Positions 1 through 5,154 of a DNA stretch of 6,156 nt are shown here, piece after piece (the first letter of the stretch is position 1; every line of letters starts with the position of its first letter). This stretch comes from Micrococcales bacterium (GTDB lineage: Bacteria; Actinomycetota; Actinomycetes; Actinomycetales; Microbacteriaceae). The stretch spans positions 1 through 6,156 of the forward strand of contig CANFPR010000054.1 in assembly GCA_947448975.1 (NCBI GenBank). The letters are read 5' to 3'. The position numbers and the translations under genes are program-made. The notes under the pieces are model-generated. The model searched no databases. It was not told where the DNA came from and saw nothing but the letters and a program-made list of their open reading frames with translations.

Positions 1-365
1 ACGGCAGCACTGAAATCATTTTTGGCTGACTTCACAAGGTCGTTGCAGGTTTGGAGTATCGAGGCATGCGCGTCGTTCCAAGCGCCGTTTACTTTTTTCC
101 AATCCCCCAAAGCGAGTTTGAACTCATTGAGAGCCTTCTTAAAGTTTGTGCTTGGCTTGCGCGAGGCCCACTTGGTTTTGAAACTGTCGTTGAGCTTATG
201 AAAGCGATCAATCTTTTTGGAGTCAGTTGAGCTGGCTGAATCGGACGAGCTTGGATTAGATGCGACTACCTGCGTCTCTGCATTCGCAGAAAGGGCTGCT
301 AGGGGAGAAATAGCCAAGCACGCAGCTAGTGACAGTGTCAAAGTGGCTCTAGGGCTTGGCTTCAT
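1..365 (-). CDS. Exported protein of unknown function, partial (C-terminus beyond window)
   Basis: The reverse strand is open from an ATG at 365-363 to the window edge, giving 121 codons with no stop. The product begins with a clear signal peptide: Lys2 and Arg6, a hydrophobic stretch over about residues 7-26, and a signal peptidase I site ANA|E after residue 29. A lipobox-like LAAC (residues 13-16) lies inside the hydrophobic core, but hydrophobic sequence continues past the Cys, so I favour ordinary secretion over a lipoprotein. The mature part starts with a Ser/Asp-rich linker (about residues 37-50). A Lys-, Asn- and Trp-rich, probably helical region follows, with one Cys near residue 107. 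An AAAGAAG motif (+ strand 371-377) lies 5 nt before the ATG and could serve as a weak ribosome site. I recognise no family. It diverges from a two-component system and may be one of its targets, which is inference. Confidence 0.8.
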   Translation of the reverse strand, partial: MKPSPRATLTLSLAACLAISPLAALSANAETQVVASNPSSSDSASSTDSKKIDRFHKLNDSFKTKWASRKPSTNFKKALNEFKLALGDWKKVNGAWNDAHASILQTCNDLVKSAKNDFSAA

Positions 366-414
366 TCGATCTTCTTTCGTTAACAACCTACCCACTTATT
401 TTGGTAGCCGATCT

Positions 415-431
415 TGTGAATTTTGTGTGAA
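415..431. promoter_or_regulatory. 11-bp-period direct repeat, candidate OmpR/PhoP-family binding site
   Basis: TGTGAA occurs at 415-420 and again at 426-431, exactly 11 bp apart, with a mostly T linker. Read on the minus strand it is TTCACA-N5-TTCACA. Family knowledge: OmpR/PhoB-type regulators bind tandem half-sites of about 7 bp at 11-bp period. Actinobacterial PhoP sites have TCAC cores (mycobacterial TCACAGC-N4 repeats, streptomycete GTTCACC repeats). The site starts 50 bp upstream of the exported-protein ATG and ends 59 bp upstream of the response-regulator ATG, so it could control either gene. The assignment is inferred; only the repeat is observed. A third unit at the same phase (near 437) is poor. 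Confidence 0.45.
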
Positions 432-478
432 GCGGATTGGCAAGTTTAAAGATTAGATGGCAGACATCTGTGCAACGC

Positions 479-484
479 TAACCT
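479..484 (+). promoter_or_regulatory. Candidate -10 element for a leaderless response-regulator mRNA
   Basis: TAACCT fits the TANNNT form of actinobacterial -10 boxes and ends 6 nt before the ATG at 491. Transcription would therefore start at or next to the A of the start codon. The stretch before the ATG has no Shine-Dalgarno-like purine run, which agrees with a leaderless message, a common arrangement in actinobacteria. No convincing -35 hexamer is seen at 16-18 bp. The 9-mer GCTAACCTA around this box (477-485) recurs upstream of ptsH (4834-4842), which supports both calls. Confidence 0.45.
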
Positions 485-490
485 AAATCT

Positions 491-1192
491 ATGCCAGCTT
501 CAGACCTAGAACGCTCAGCCAAGATTCTTGTAGTCGATGACGAGAACACCCTGCGCGAAATGCTCGCTGATGCTCTCAGAATCGCTGGATTTGCCACTTG
601 CGAAGCTCCCGATGCCGATGAAGCAATGAAATCGGTGCGCAAAGAGAGCCCCGATCTAGTCATTTGTGACATCAACATGCCTGGTCAGTCTGGGTACGAA
701 TTCCTAGAGACGCTGCGGGCAAGCGGCGACGAAACACCGGTGATTTTGCTCACCGCACGCAACGAGAGATCTGACATCACACAAGGGCTCAAGTTGGGCG
801 CAGACGACTATCTCACCAAGCCATTTGGCCTAGAAGAGTTGATGCTCAGGGTCAAGGCGATTTTGAGGCGCACCCTCAAGCAGGAATCGGGTGATGCCTT
901 AGTTTGTGGTTCGGTTCGAATGCTTGATGACTACCATCAGGTAACTGTTGATGAAGTCGAAATCGATCTCTCGCCAACCGAATATCACTTGCTGCAGACT
1001 TTGATGCTCAATAAAAATAAAGTGCTTTCTCGCAGATACTTGTTGCGAGAAGTTTGGGGCATAGATTTTGACACCGAGTCAAATGTGGTTGATACCTACA
1101 TCTCGTATCTGAGGCGCAAACTCCAAGCTCAACAATTCGAAGGCATTCGCACTGTTCGCGGAGTAGGTTTTCAAATTTCGGACAGACCATGA
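491..1192 (+). CDS. OmpR/PhoP-family response regulator
   Basis: This is a 233-residue two-domain transcription factor, the usual family length. The receiver domain (about residues 10-128) has every expected residue: acidic pair Asp16/Asp17, phosphoacceptor Asp60 in CDINMPG, Thr88 in LLTAR, Tyr107, and Lys110 in the KPF motif. The C-terminal winged helix (about 137-230) shows LSPTEYHLL (160-168), the VW at 188-189, a recognition helix around SNVVDTYISYLRRKL (197-211), and the RTVRGVGF wing (220-227). The C-terminal half resembles actinobacterial PhoP/TcrA-like regulators more than other subgroups I can recall, but the exact orthologue is unclear. The start is ATG 491; no ribosome site precedes it, so a leaderless message is likely. 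The stop overlaps the kinase start (ATGA), so the pair is co-translated. It would be phosphorylated by that kinase and probably binds the 11-bp repeat upstream. Confidence 0.95.
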   Translation: MPASDLERSAKILVVDDENTLREMLADALRIAGFATCEAPDADEAMKSVRKESPDLVICDINMPGQSGYEFLETLRASGDETPVILLTARNERSDITQGLKLGADDYLTKPFGLEELMLRVKAILRRTLKQESGDALVCGSVRMLDDYHQVTVDEVEIDLSPTEYHLLQTLMLNKNKVLSRRYLLREVWGIDFDTESNVVDTYISYLRRKLQAQQFEGIRTVRGVGFQISDRP

Positions 1193-2574
1193 GGCTGAGC
1201 ACCAGGGTTGCAGTTGGTGCTGCAGCCGTCGCTGTTTGTTCAAGCGCCACGATTGGGTTGCTTGGTGCGTTTAGCGCTTTCAACAATGAAGTGGGTCGCT
1301 ACGACCGCGTGCTCGATTCGATCTCGGTAGATACATCCAAGGTGACATCAGACAAGATACTGGCCGCCATCGAATTCGCTACCGACCGAACCTACTCGGT
1401 GAATGTCACGCTTCTCGATACCAACGGAAAGCTCAGCGCTTTGACGTCGTCGGCATCAACTCTTGGGGCCGCACCAACACCGCAGCAGATTCGCCTTGCC
1501 GAGTCGTTAGGGGTTTCGGTAACTGGCGAACAAAACTATCGTTTTCGTTCGGTGCCGGTAGATACCGGAGACTTCATTCTCTTGAGCATCCCCATGGATG
1601 ACGCGAACCACGCGCTGGCCAACAATCTGTGGCTCCTATTCTGGTTCACCGTGGGCACCGGCGCTTCGGCGACCGGCATCATCTTGATTCTGGTGAAACG
1701 CGACCTGAAGGCAATTGAGACTCTTGCGCGAAGCGCCGAGGAGATTGCCGCTGGCACCGACATCGCTCTCCACTCGCCACCGACTTCGGCCGAAGTTCTG
1801 CAGCTCACTCGGGCAATAAAAGTTATGGTGCAAAACCTCAACCGATCAATCTCGGTTGAAAAGAACGCACGCGATTCAATGCAGCAGTTTATGGGCGATG
1901 CCTCTCACGAGCTCAGAACGCCGTTAACGGTAATCAAGGGTTACGCCGACTTGCTCGCCACTAAGGGAGTTGAGGATAAAGCCTTTAAGGCAAAAGCGTT
2001 GGAAAGAATCTCGGGCGAAGTCAACCGCATGGACAAACTCATTTCTGACTTGCTCTTGCTTGCGAAGCTTGGCGACGTGCAAGGTTTTGAGGAGCGCACG
2101 ATGTCTGACGTAAATTTCAGCTCGCTTCTTAAGCAGCAAGTTGATGACTTCAAAGAACTAGAGCCTGCGCGTGCAGTCGCCTTCACCCTGGTGCGCAACT
2201 TGCACATTTGGGGTAACGCCGAACTACTTCAACAACTGCTTGGCAACATCTTTTCGAATCTGAGCCGTCACACACCTTCTGATAGTCGGGTGACAGTGAG
2301 TTTGATTCTCGACAACCCTGAGACAGCACTGCTAACCGTCGACGACAGCGGGCCCGGACTGCCTGATTCGTTGTACACGCTAGGTATCGACAGCTTTGTA
2401 CGCTTCGACCCTTTTGCCGACCGTCAACAAGGCACGCACGGGCTGGGCATGACCATCATGCGCACCATTGCCGCAAAGCACGGCGGCACCTTCTTTTTGC
2501 TCAAAAGCCCACTTGGTGGCTTGCGTCTAGAACTGCGATTGCCGCTCACAGCAAAAGCAAGTCACAACATCTAG
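1189..2574 (+). CDS. Membrane sensor histidine kinase, partner of the upstream response regulator
   Basis: This 461-residue kinase overlaps the regulator gene by 4 nt. The order is: transmembrane segment 1 (about residues 7-30), an extracytoplasmic sensor of about 115 residues with no recognised fold, transmembrane segment 2 (about 147-169), a HAMP linker (about 170-222), then a HisKA dimerisation domain with phosphoacceptor His240 in DASHELRTPL. The ATP-binding domain follows: N-box Asn353/Asn357 in LLGNIFSNLSRHTP, G1 box DDSGPGLP (385-392), and G2 GTHGLGM (415-421). Catalytic motifs look intact. Two details differ from the commonest forms: the N-box has NLSRHT rather than NAxKYT, and the F-box region reads RFDPF rather than RFYR. 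The cue is unknown. The sensor region has no Cys and no obvious metal-binding cluster. The gene ends just before a strong stem-loop. Confidence 0.95.
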   Translation: MRLSTRVAVGAAAVAVCSSATIGLLGAFSAFNNEVGRYDRVLDSISVDTSKVTSDKILAAIEFATDRTYSVNVTLLDTNGKLSALTSSASTLGAAPTPQQIRLAESLGVSVTGEQNYRFRSVPVDTGDFILLSIPMDDANHALANNLWLLFWFTVGTGASATGIILILVKRDLKAIETLARSAEEIAAGTDIALHSPPTSAEVLQLTRAIKVMVQNLNRSISVEKNARDSMQQFMGDASHELRTPLTVIKGYADLLATKGVEDKAFKAKALERISGEVNRMDKLISDLLLLAKLGDVQGFEERTMSDVNFSSLLKQQVDDFKELEPARAVAFTLVRNLHIWGNAELLQQLLGNIFSNLSRHTPSDSRVTVSLILDNPETALLTVDDSGPGLPDSLYTLGIDSFVRFDPFADRQQGTHGLGMTIMRTIAAKHGGTFFLLKSPLGGLRLELRLPLTAKASHNI

Positions 2575-2580
2575 TTAAAC

Positions 2581-2616
2581 AAAAGTTGGGCCCGGACGAA
2601 TCCGGACCCAACTTTT
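2581..2616. terminator. Bidirectional intrinsic terminator between convergent genes
   Basis: Arms at 2581-2596 and 2601-2616 form a 16-bp stem with a single C/A mismatch (2591/2606) and a CGAA loop. The outer AAAA/TTTT pairs give a U-tract in both directions: TTTTT on the plus strand at 2613-2617, and TTTTGTTT on the minus strand. It sits 6 nt after the kinase stop and 15 nt beyond the EIIC stop. It therefore suits termination of both convergent operons. Confidence 0.9.
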
Positions 2617-2622
2617 TGGTTT

Positions 2623-2640
2623 AAGAAGTTATTACTTCTT
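2623..2640. repeat. Perfect 7-bp inverted repeat spanning the EIIC stop codon
   Basis: AAGAAGT (2623-2629) and ACTTCTT (2634-2640) are exact reverse complements around a 4-nt loop. The EIIC stop (2634-2632) lies at the edge of the loop. In the leftward mRNA this A/U-rich hairpin comes just before the main terminator. It may be a minor 3'-end structure or simply follow from the closing Lys-Lys codons. No function is shown. Confidence 0.4.
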
Positions 2641-3729
2641 GGCGCCGATTCCCTTTAGAACGATGACCAACACTGCAGTTACAACAGAACCAACAACAAG
2701 GGCTCCGAAGAATGCTAGTGGGTTACCGATTAGAGGAAGAACCCAGATGCCACCGTGAGGTGCAAGCGAACCTGCACCGAATACACCAACGAGTGCACCG
2801 GTAACAGCCGAACCAGCCATGATCGAAGGGATCACGCGTAGTGGGTCAGCGGCAGCGAATGGGATTGCACCTTCAGAAATGAACGATGCGCCAAGTAGCC
2901 AAGCAGCCTTACCGTTTTCGACTTCGCTCTCCGAGAAGAGGTTCTTGCGAAGAACGGTTGCGAGTGCCATACCAATTGGTGGAACCATACCGGCAGCCAT
3001 AACGATTGCCATGATTACGGCAGGCTTGTCAGATACGGTGCTTGCGTTAGCAAGACCGGTGGTAGCGAAGACGTAAGCAACCTTGTTAACAGGGCCACCC
3101 ATGTCGAATGCCATCATCAGACCGAGGATGATACCTACTACTGCTAGTGAGGCACCGCTCTGAGCTGCGAGGAACGAGGTTAGGCCGTCGTTTAGAGCCT
3201 TGATAGGTCCGCCAAGAAGCAGAACCATTACGAAGCCAACAACGAGCGAAGCGATAACCGGGATCACGATTACAGGCATAACTGGACGGAACCAGTTTGG
3301 AACCTTCCAACCCGAGATCCACTTAGCTACGTAACCTGCAAGCAGACCACCAGCAATAGCGCCAAGGAATCCTGCGCCGGTGCCTAGAGGGTTGCCATCG
3401 GTTCCAACTGCTACAGCACCAGCAACGAATCCAGGTGCGATACCAGGACGGTCGGCGATTGCGTAAGCGATGAACGCTGCCAAAACTGGAACGAAGAAAG
3501 CAAACGCTGCTTTACCTAGCCAGAAAATAACAAACGCCCAGTTCTTGATGTCAAGTGCGTTGAACGAACCAGAGGTGAAGTTCATCTCTGCTGCGTCGTA
3601 TGCGTGGTAGCCACCGAGCATGAAGCCCAGGGCAATGAGAATACCGCCCGCTGCAACGAGTGGAATCATGTAGGACACACCGGTCATCAAATATTGACGA
3701 AGGCGTGCTCCTGCGCTAACTGTGTTCAC
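2632..3729 (-). CDS. PTS fructose-family EIIC permease subunit
   Basis: This 365-residue polytopic inner-membrane protein carries the sugar across during phosphorylation. Hydrophobic segments lie at about residues 14-38, 65-92, 97-135, 150-172, 193-210, 234-258, 300-320 and 338-358. The family signatures are FDMGGPVNK (208-216) and SEGAIPFAAADP (285-296), the latter being the region tied to sugar binding. The start is a GTG at 3729-3727. It is fixed by a textbook AGGAGG (plus-strand 3736-3741) 6 nt upstream, and the N-terminal LMTGVSYMIP segment then matches the usual beginning of the EIIC domain. It is the last gene of a leftward EIIA-EIIB-EIIC operon, 57 nt after EIIB. Fructose or a related sugar is the likely substrate by family; sequence alone does not fix it. 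No EIIA or EIIB domain is fused to it. Confidence 0.93.
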   Translation of the reverse strand: MNTVSAGARLRQYLMTGVSYMIPLVAAGGILIALGFMLGGYHAYDAAEMNFTSGSFNALDIKNWAFVIFWLGKAAFAFFVPVLAAFIAYAIADRPGIAPGFVAGAVAVGTDGNPLGTGAGFLGAIAGGLLAGYVAKWISGWKVPNWFRPVMPVIVIPVIASLVVGFVMVLLLGGPIKALNDGLTSFLAAQSGASLAVVGIILGLMMAFDMGGPVNKVAYVFATTGLANASTVSDKPAVIMAIVMAAGMVPPIGMALATVLRKNLFSESEVENGKAAWLLGASFISEGAIPFAAADPLRVIPSIMAGSAVTGALVGVFGAGSLAPHGGIWVLPLIGNPLAFFGALVVGSVVTAVLVIVLKGIGAKK

Positions 3730-3735
3730 TATGAG

Positions 3736-3741
3736 CCTCCT
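3736..3741 (-). promoter_or_regulatory. Strong Shine-Dalgarno setting the GTG start of EIIC
   Basis: On the minus strand AGGAGG stands 6 nt before GTG 3729-3727. This is the strongest ribosome site in the window. It indicates independent, efficient initiation of the permease subunit instead of coupling to EIIB, whose stop is 57 nt away. Confidence 0.85.
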
Positions 3742-3763
3742 ATTGCTCTTAGTTGAGGAGCTG

Positions 3764-3782
3764 GACTGGCAAGGCGCCAGCC
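3764..3782 (-). other. Intergenic stem-loop between EIIB and EIIC
   Basis: In the leftward mRNA GGCTGGC (3782-3776) can pair with GCCAGTC (3770-3764), giving 7 bp including one G-U, around a 5-nt loop. It starts 4 nt after the EIIB stop codon and is not followed by a U-run, so it is not an intrinsic terminator. An mRNA-processing or stability element that tunes EIIB:EIIC ratio is possible but unproven. Confidence 0.35.
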
Positions 3783-3786
3783 AACA

Positions 3787-4209
3787 TTATTTTTTACCGA
3801 AGAGGTTTCCGAAGAAACTCTTCTTTTCTCCCCCGTCACCTTCCGACGACTTTGGTGCGGATGCAGCCGGAGCGGCAGCCTCACCAACTCGAGGGGCAGT
3901 ACCGTTGGAAACTTGTTCGATCAGGTTGTTGATCAAGTCGACTGAGCCACGAAGTGCCTTAGCGACGGGAACCTGAACATAAGGCTTGCCGGCAAAGCGG
4001 TCTTTGCCACCAACCTCTAGGTCTACGCAGAAGATTGCGAAGTCAGCGCCGTCGATCCATTCCTGAGATACACGCTGTGCTCCACCCGAACCCTGGGTCT
4101 CAACTTTGATTTCGTGGCCGAGTTCTTTGGCTGCGCGCTCAAGAGCTTCGGCGGCCATGTAGGTGTGTGCGATGCCGGTGATGCATGCGGTAACTGCAAC
4201 GATTTTCAT
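3787..4209 (-). CDS. PTS fructose-family EIIB subunit with low-complexity C-terminal tail
   Basis: This is a cytoplasmic phosphocarrier of 140 residues. It takes phosphate from EIIA on Cys9 and gives it to the sugar in EIIC. The N-terminus carries the fructose-type active-site loop, VTACITGIAHTYMAAEAL (residues 6-23). Position 10 is Ile where Pro is common in the family. The Rossmann-like domain ends near residue 102. After it comes a tail of nearly 40 residues: a Pro/Ala/Ser stretch (about 105-121), an acidic/Gly stretch, then a basic aromatic end, KKSFFGNLFGKK (129-140). In fused EIIBC proteins a linker of this type joins EIIB to EIIC, so the tail may be a relic of that fusion or a tether to the membrane. 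The ATG overlaps the EIIA stop by one base (TAATG), implying translational coupling. Confidence 0.93.
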   Translation of the reverse strand: MKIVAVTACITGIAHTYMAAEALERAAKELGHEIKVETQGSGGAQRVSQEWIDGADFAIFCVDLEVGGKDRFAGKPYVQVPVAKALRGSVDLINNLIEQVSNGTAPRVGEAAAPAASAPKSSEGDGGEKKSFFGNLFGKK

Positions 4210-4661
4210 TAGTCTTGGACCTCTCTGGTCAGGGTTGCGGCGAGTTCGGCCGGGTCGGTTTCTGCGCGGAGTTGGTCGCAGAATTCGTCGTGCATGATCT
4301 TGCGAGCAAGCTTGGACAAAATCTGTAGGTGAGCACCTTCGCTGCTGGCAGGTGCGGCAATCAAAAAGATGAGGTTCGACTTTCCGTCTTCGGCACCGAA
4401 GTCGACGCCGGCTGGGCTAACGCCAACAGCAACCGATGGAACCGAAACGAAATTGCTCTGAGCGTGAGGGATGGCGATGCCACCTTCGATACCGGTTGGA
4501 AAGTGTTCTTCGCGAGCAGCGACAGCGGCGAGGTAATCCTCGATGTTGGTGAGTCGGTTTGCTTGAACCAAACGTTCGGCGAGCTGGCGACAAGCGTCGG
4601 CTTTGTCGGTGGCCTCGAGGCCGATGATTACGATCTCGTCGATCGTTATTGCTTGGGTCAT
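4209..4661 (-). CDS. PTS fructose/mannitol-family EIIA subunit
   Basis: This 150-residue cytoplasmic phosphocarrier is the normal size for a stand-alone EIIA of the fructose/mannitol class. It accepts phosphate from HPr on His66, within EGGIAIPHAQS (59-69), the family active-site motif. A second conserved His (His111 in EGAHLQILSKLA) lies where the supporting active-site His is expected. It is the first gene of the leftward operon and diverges from ptsH across 221 bp. The ATG at 4661-4659 gives a normal N-terminus. The purine-rich GAGAAAG on the minus strand lies rather far upstream (about 11 nt), so the ribosome site is weak. Its stop overlaps the EIIB start. As a separate domain it can be set at a different level from EIIB and EIIC. 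Confidence 0.94.
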   Translation of the reverse strand: MTQAITIDEIVIIGLEATDKADACRQLAERLVQANRLTNIEDYLAAVAAREEHFPTGIEGGIAIPHAQSNFVSVPSVAVGVSPAGVDFGAEDGKSNLIFLIAAPASSEGAHLQILSKLARKIMHDEFCDQLRAETDPAELAATLTREVQD

Positions 4662-4727
4662 ACTGTTGCTACTTTCTCTGTCGTCGACTCAGGGTCATCG
4701 ACCACATTACCGACAAGTCTGGCGTAG

Positions 4728-4756
4728 AGGTTGAAGGTTTGACGGTAAATTCGCAA
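4728..4756 (-). promoter_or_regulatory. Candidate promoter of the EIIA-EIIB-EIIC operon
   Basis: On the minus strand TTGCGA (4756-4751) is followed after exactly 17 bp by CAACCT (4733-4728). The first matches TTGACA at 4 of 6 positions. The second is one base from the TAACCT used as the -10 in the two rightward promoters. Transcription would start near 4721, leaving a leader of about 60 nt. The candidate operator at 4749-4758 would cover the -35. This is a by-eye assignment. Confidence 0.35.
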
Positions 4757-4758
4757 AC
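4749..4758. promoter_or_regulatory. GTTTGC-type element near the EII operon promoter (imperfect copy)
   Basis: On the minus strand this reads GTTTGCGAAT, matching the perfect palindrome GTTTGCAAAC at 4853-4862 in 8 of 10 positions. The two centres are 104 bp apart, about ten DNA turns. A shared binding site for one regulator serving both divergent operons is an inference. Confidence 0.35.
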
Positions 4759-4782
4759 GCTTACATTACATTTTGGTCTCAA

Positions 4783-4796
4783 TGTTATCGCTAACA
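4783..4796. promoter_or_regulatory. LacI-family-type operator palindrome
   Basis: TGTTATCGCTAACA is a 14-bp inverted repeat with 6 of 7 pairs matched and the central CG typical of LacI/GalR-family sites. With its flanks (ATG...CAA) it differs at one position from the Gram-positive cre consensus WTGNAANCGNWWNCAW. It lies midway between EIIA and ptsH, so a LacI-family sugar or global carbon regulator could control both directions. The regulator gene is not in the window. Confidence 0.6.
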
Positions 4797-4835
4797 AAAT
4801 GCACTTCCGCTCGGTTTTCAGGGACACTTTTCGGC

Positions 4836-4841
4836 TAACCT
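4836..4841 (+). promoter_or_regulatory. Candidate -10 box for ptsH-ptsI
   Basis: TAACCT lies within the same 9-mer, GCTAACCTA, that precedes the response-regulator gene. Transcription would start near 4848 and give a leader of about 35 nt. The best upstream match is TTTTCA (4815-4820) at a short 15-bp spacing, so the -35 is weak or absent. Confidence 0.45.
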
Positions 4842-4852
4842 AGTGAAAGTAA

Positions 4853-4862
4853 GTTTGCAAAC
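4853..4862. promoter_or_regulatory. Perfect palindrome GTTTGCAAAC downstream of the ptsH -10
   Basis: This exact 10-bp palindrome falls at about +6 to +15 relative to the predicted ptsH start site, a position where a bound repressor would block transcription. The next bases make a second overlapping inverted repeat, AAAC-C-GTTT (4859-4867). An imperfect copy lies near the opposite promoter (4749-4758). The regulator is unknown. Confidence 0.5.
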
Positions 4863-4882
4863 CGTTTAGAGATTGGTAAGAA

Positions 4883-5149
4883 ATGGCATACCAAGCAGAG
4901 GTTGAAGTACTCGACCCAATCGGCCTCCACGCCCGACCAGCTGGTCAAATTGTGAAGTTTGTTAAAGAAGCCGGGCTCGACGTAAAGATCGGCCCGAGCG
5001 AAACCGAACTCGTCGCCGGTAACTCGGCTCTGCGCCTGATGGCCATGAAAGCCAGCACCGGCAGCAAGCTAGTGGTAATCGTTGACAGCGTCGACGACGC
5101 GCAAGCCGCGGCAGTGGTAGCGCAGATTCAAGAATTTCTAAAGGGCTAG
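4883..5149 (+). CDS. ptsH: Phosphocarrier protein HPr
   Basis: HPr is the small cytoplasmic carrier that moves phosphate from enzyme I to EIIA proteins. This one has 88 residues, the standard length. His16 in IGLHARPAG (13-21) is the phosphorylated residue, and Arg18 is the usual neighbour. Ser48 aligns with the Ser46 that HPr kinase modifies in Firmicutes. The surrounding motif here (NSALRLMAMKAS) differs from the SIMGVMSLG form, and actinobacteria generally lack that kinase, so Ser regulation is not implied. ATG 4883 is the natural start; the upstream AGAGA (4868-4872) is a weak ribosome site. It is the first gene of the rightward operon, 5 nt before ptsI. Confidence 0.96.
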   Translation: MAYQAEVEVLDPIGLHARPAGQIVKFVKEAGLDVKIGPSETELVAGNSALRLMAMKASTGSKLVVIVDSVDDAQAAAVVAQIQEFLKG

Positions 5150-5154
5150 CAACA

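Noticed and set aside
217..456. Rightward 79-codon open frame over the start of the window
   Set aside because: It is antisense to the signal-peptide gene and crosses the divergent promoter region. The protein has no recognisable features, while the reverse frame gives a textbook signal peptide.
461..470. Short inverted repeat CAGA-CA-TCTG just upstream of the response-regulator -10
   Set aside because: Four-base arms are expected by chance in this length of sequence, and there is no second copy to support an operator.
1008..2207. Leftward open frames inside the response-regulator and kinase genes, and similar small frames inside EIIC (2819-3322)
   Set aside because: All lie opposite, or out of frame with, genes having complete conserved motifs, and none has a supported start or domain.
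4763..4772. Tandem TTACATTACATT-like repeat in the PTS control region
   Set aside because: Two A/T-rich units are too short to call a repeat array or regulatory element, and no promoter fits them better than those listed.
4329..4843. Rightward open frames (4329-4727 and 4649-4843) over EIIA and the PTS control region
   Set aside because: The first is antisense to EIIA, whose catalytic motifs are intact. The second runs through the operator region and its product has no domain or ribosome site.
4853..4882. Possible riboswitch or RNA antiterminator in the ptsH leader
   Set aside because: The predicted leader is only about 35 nt, with no terminator stem and no alternative pairing large enough for such a switch.
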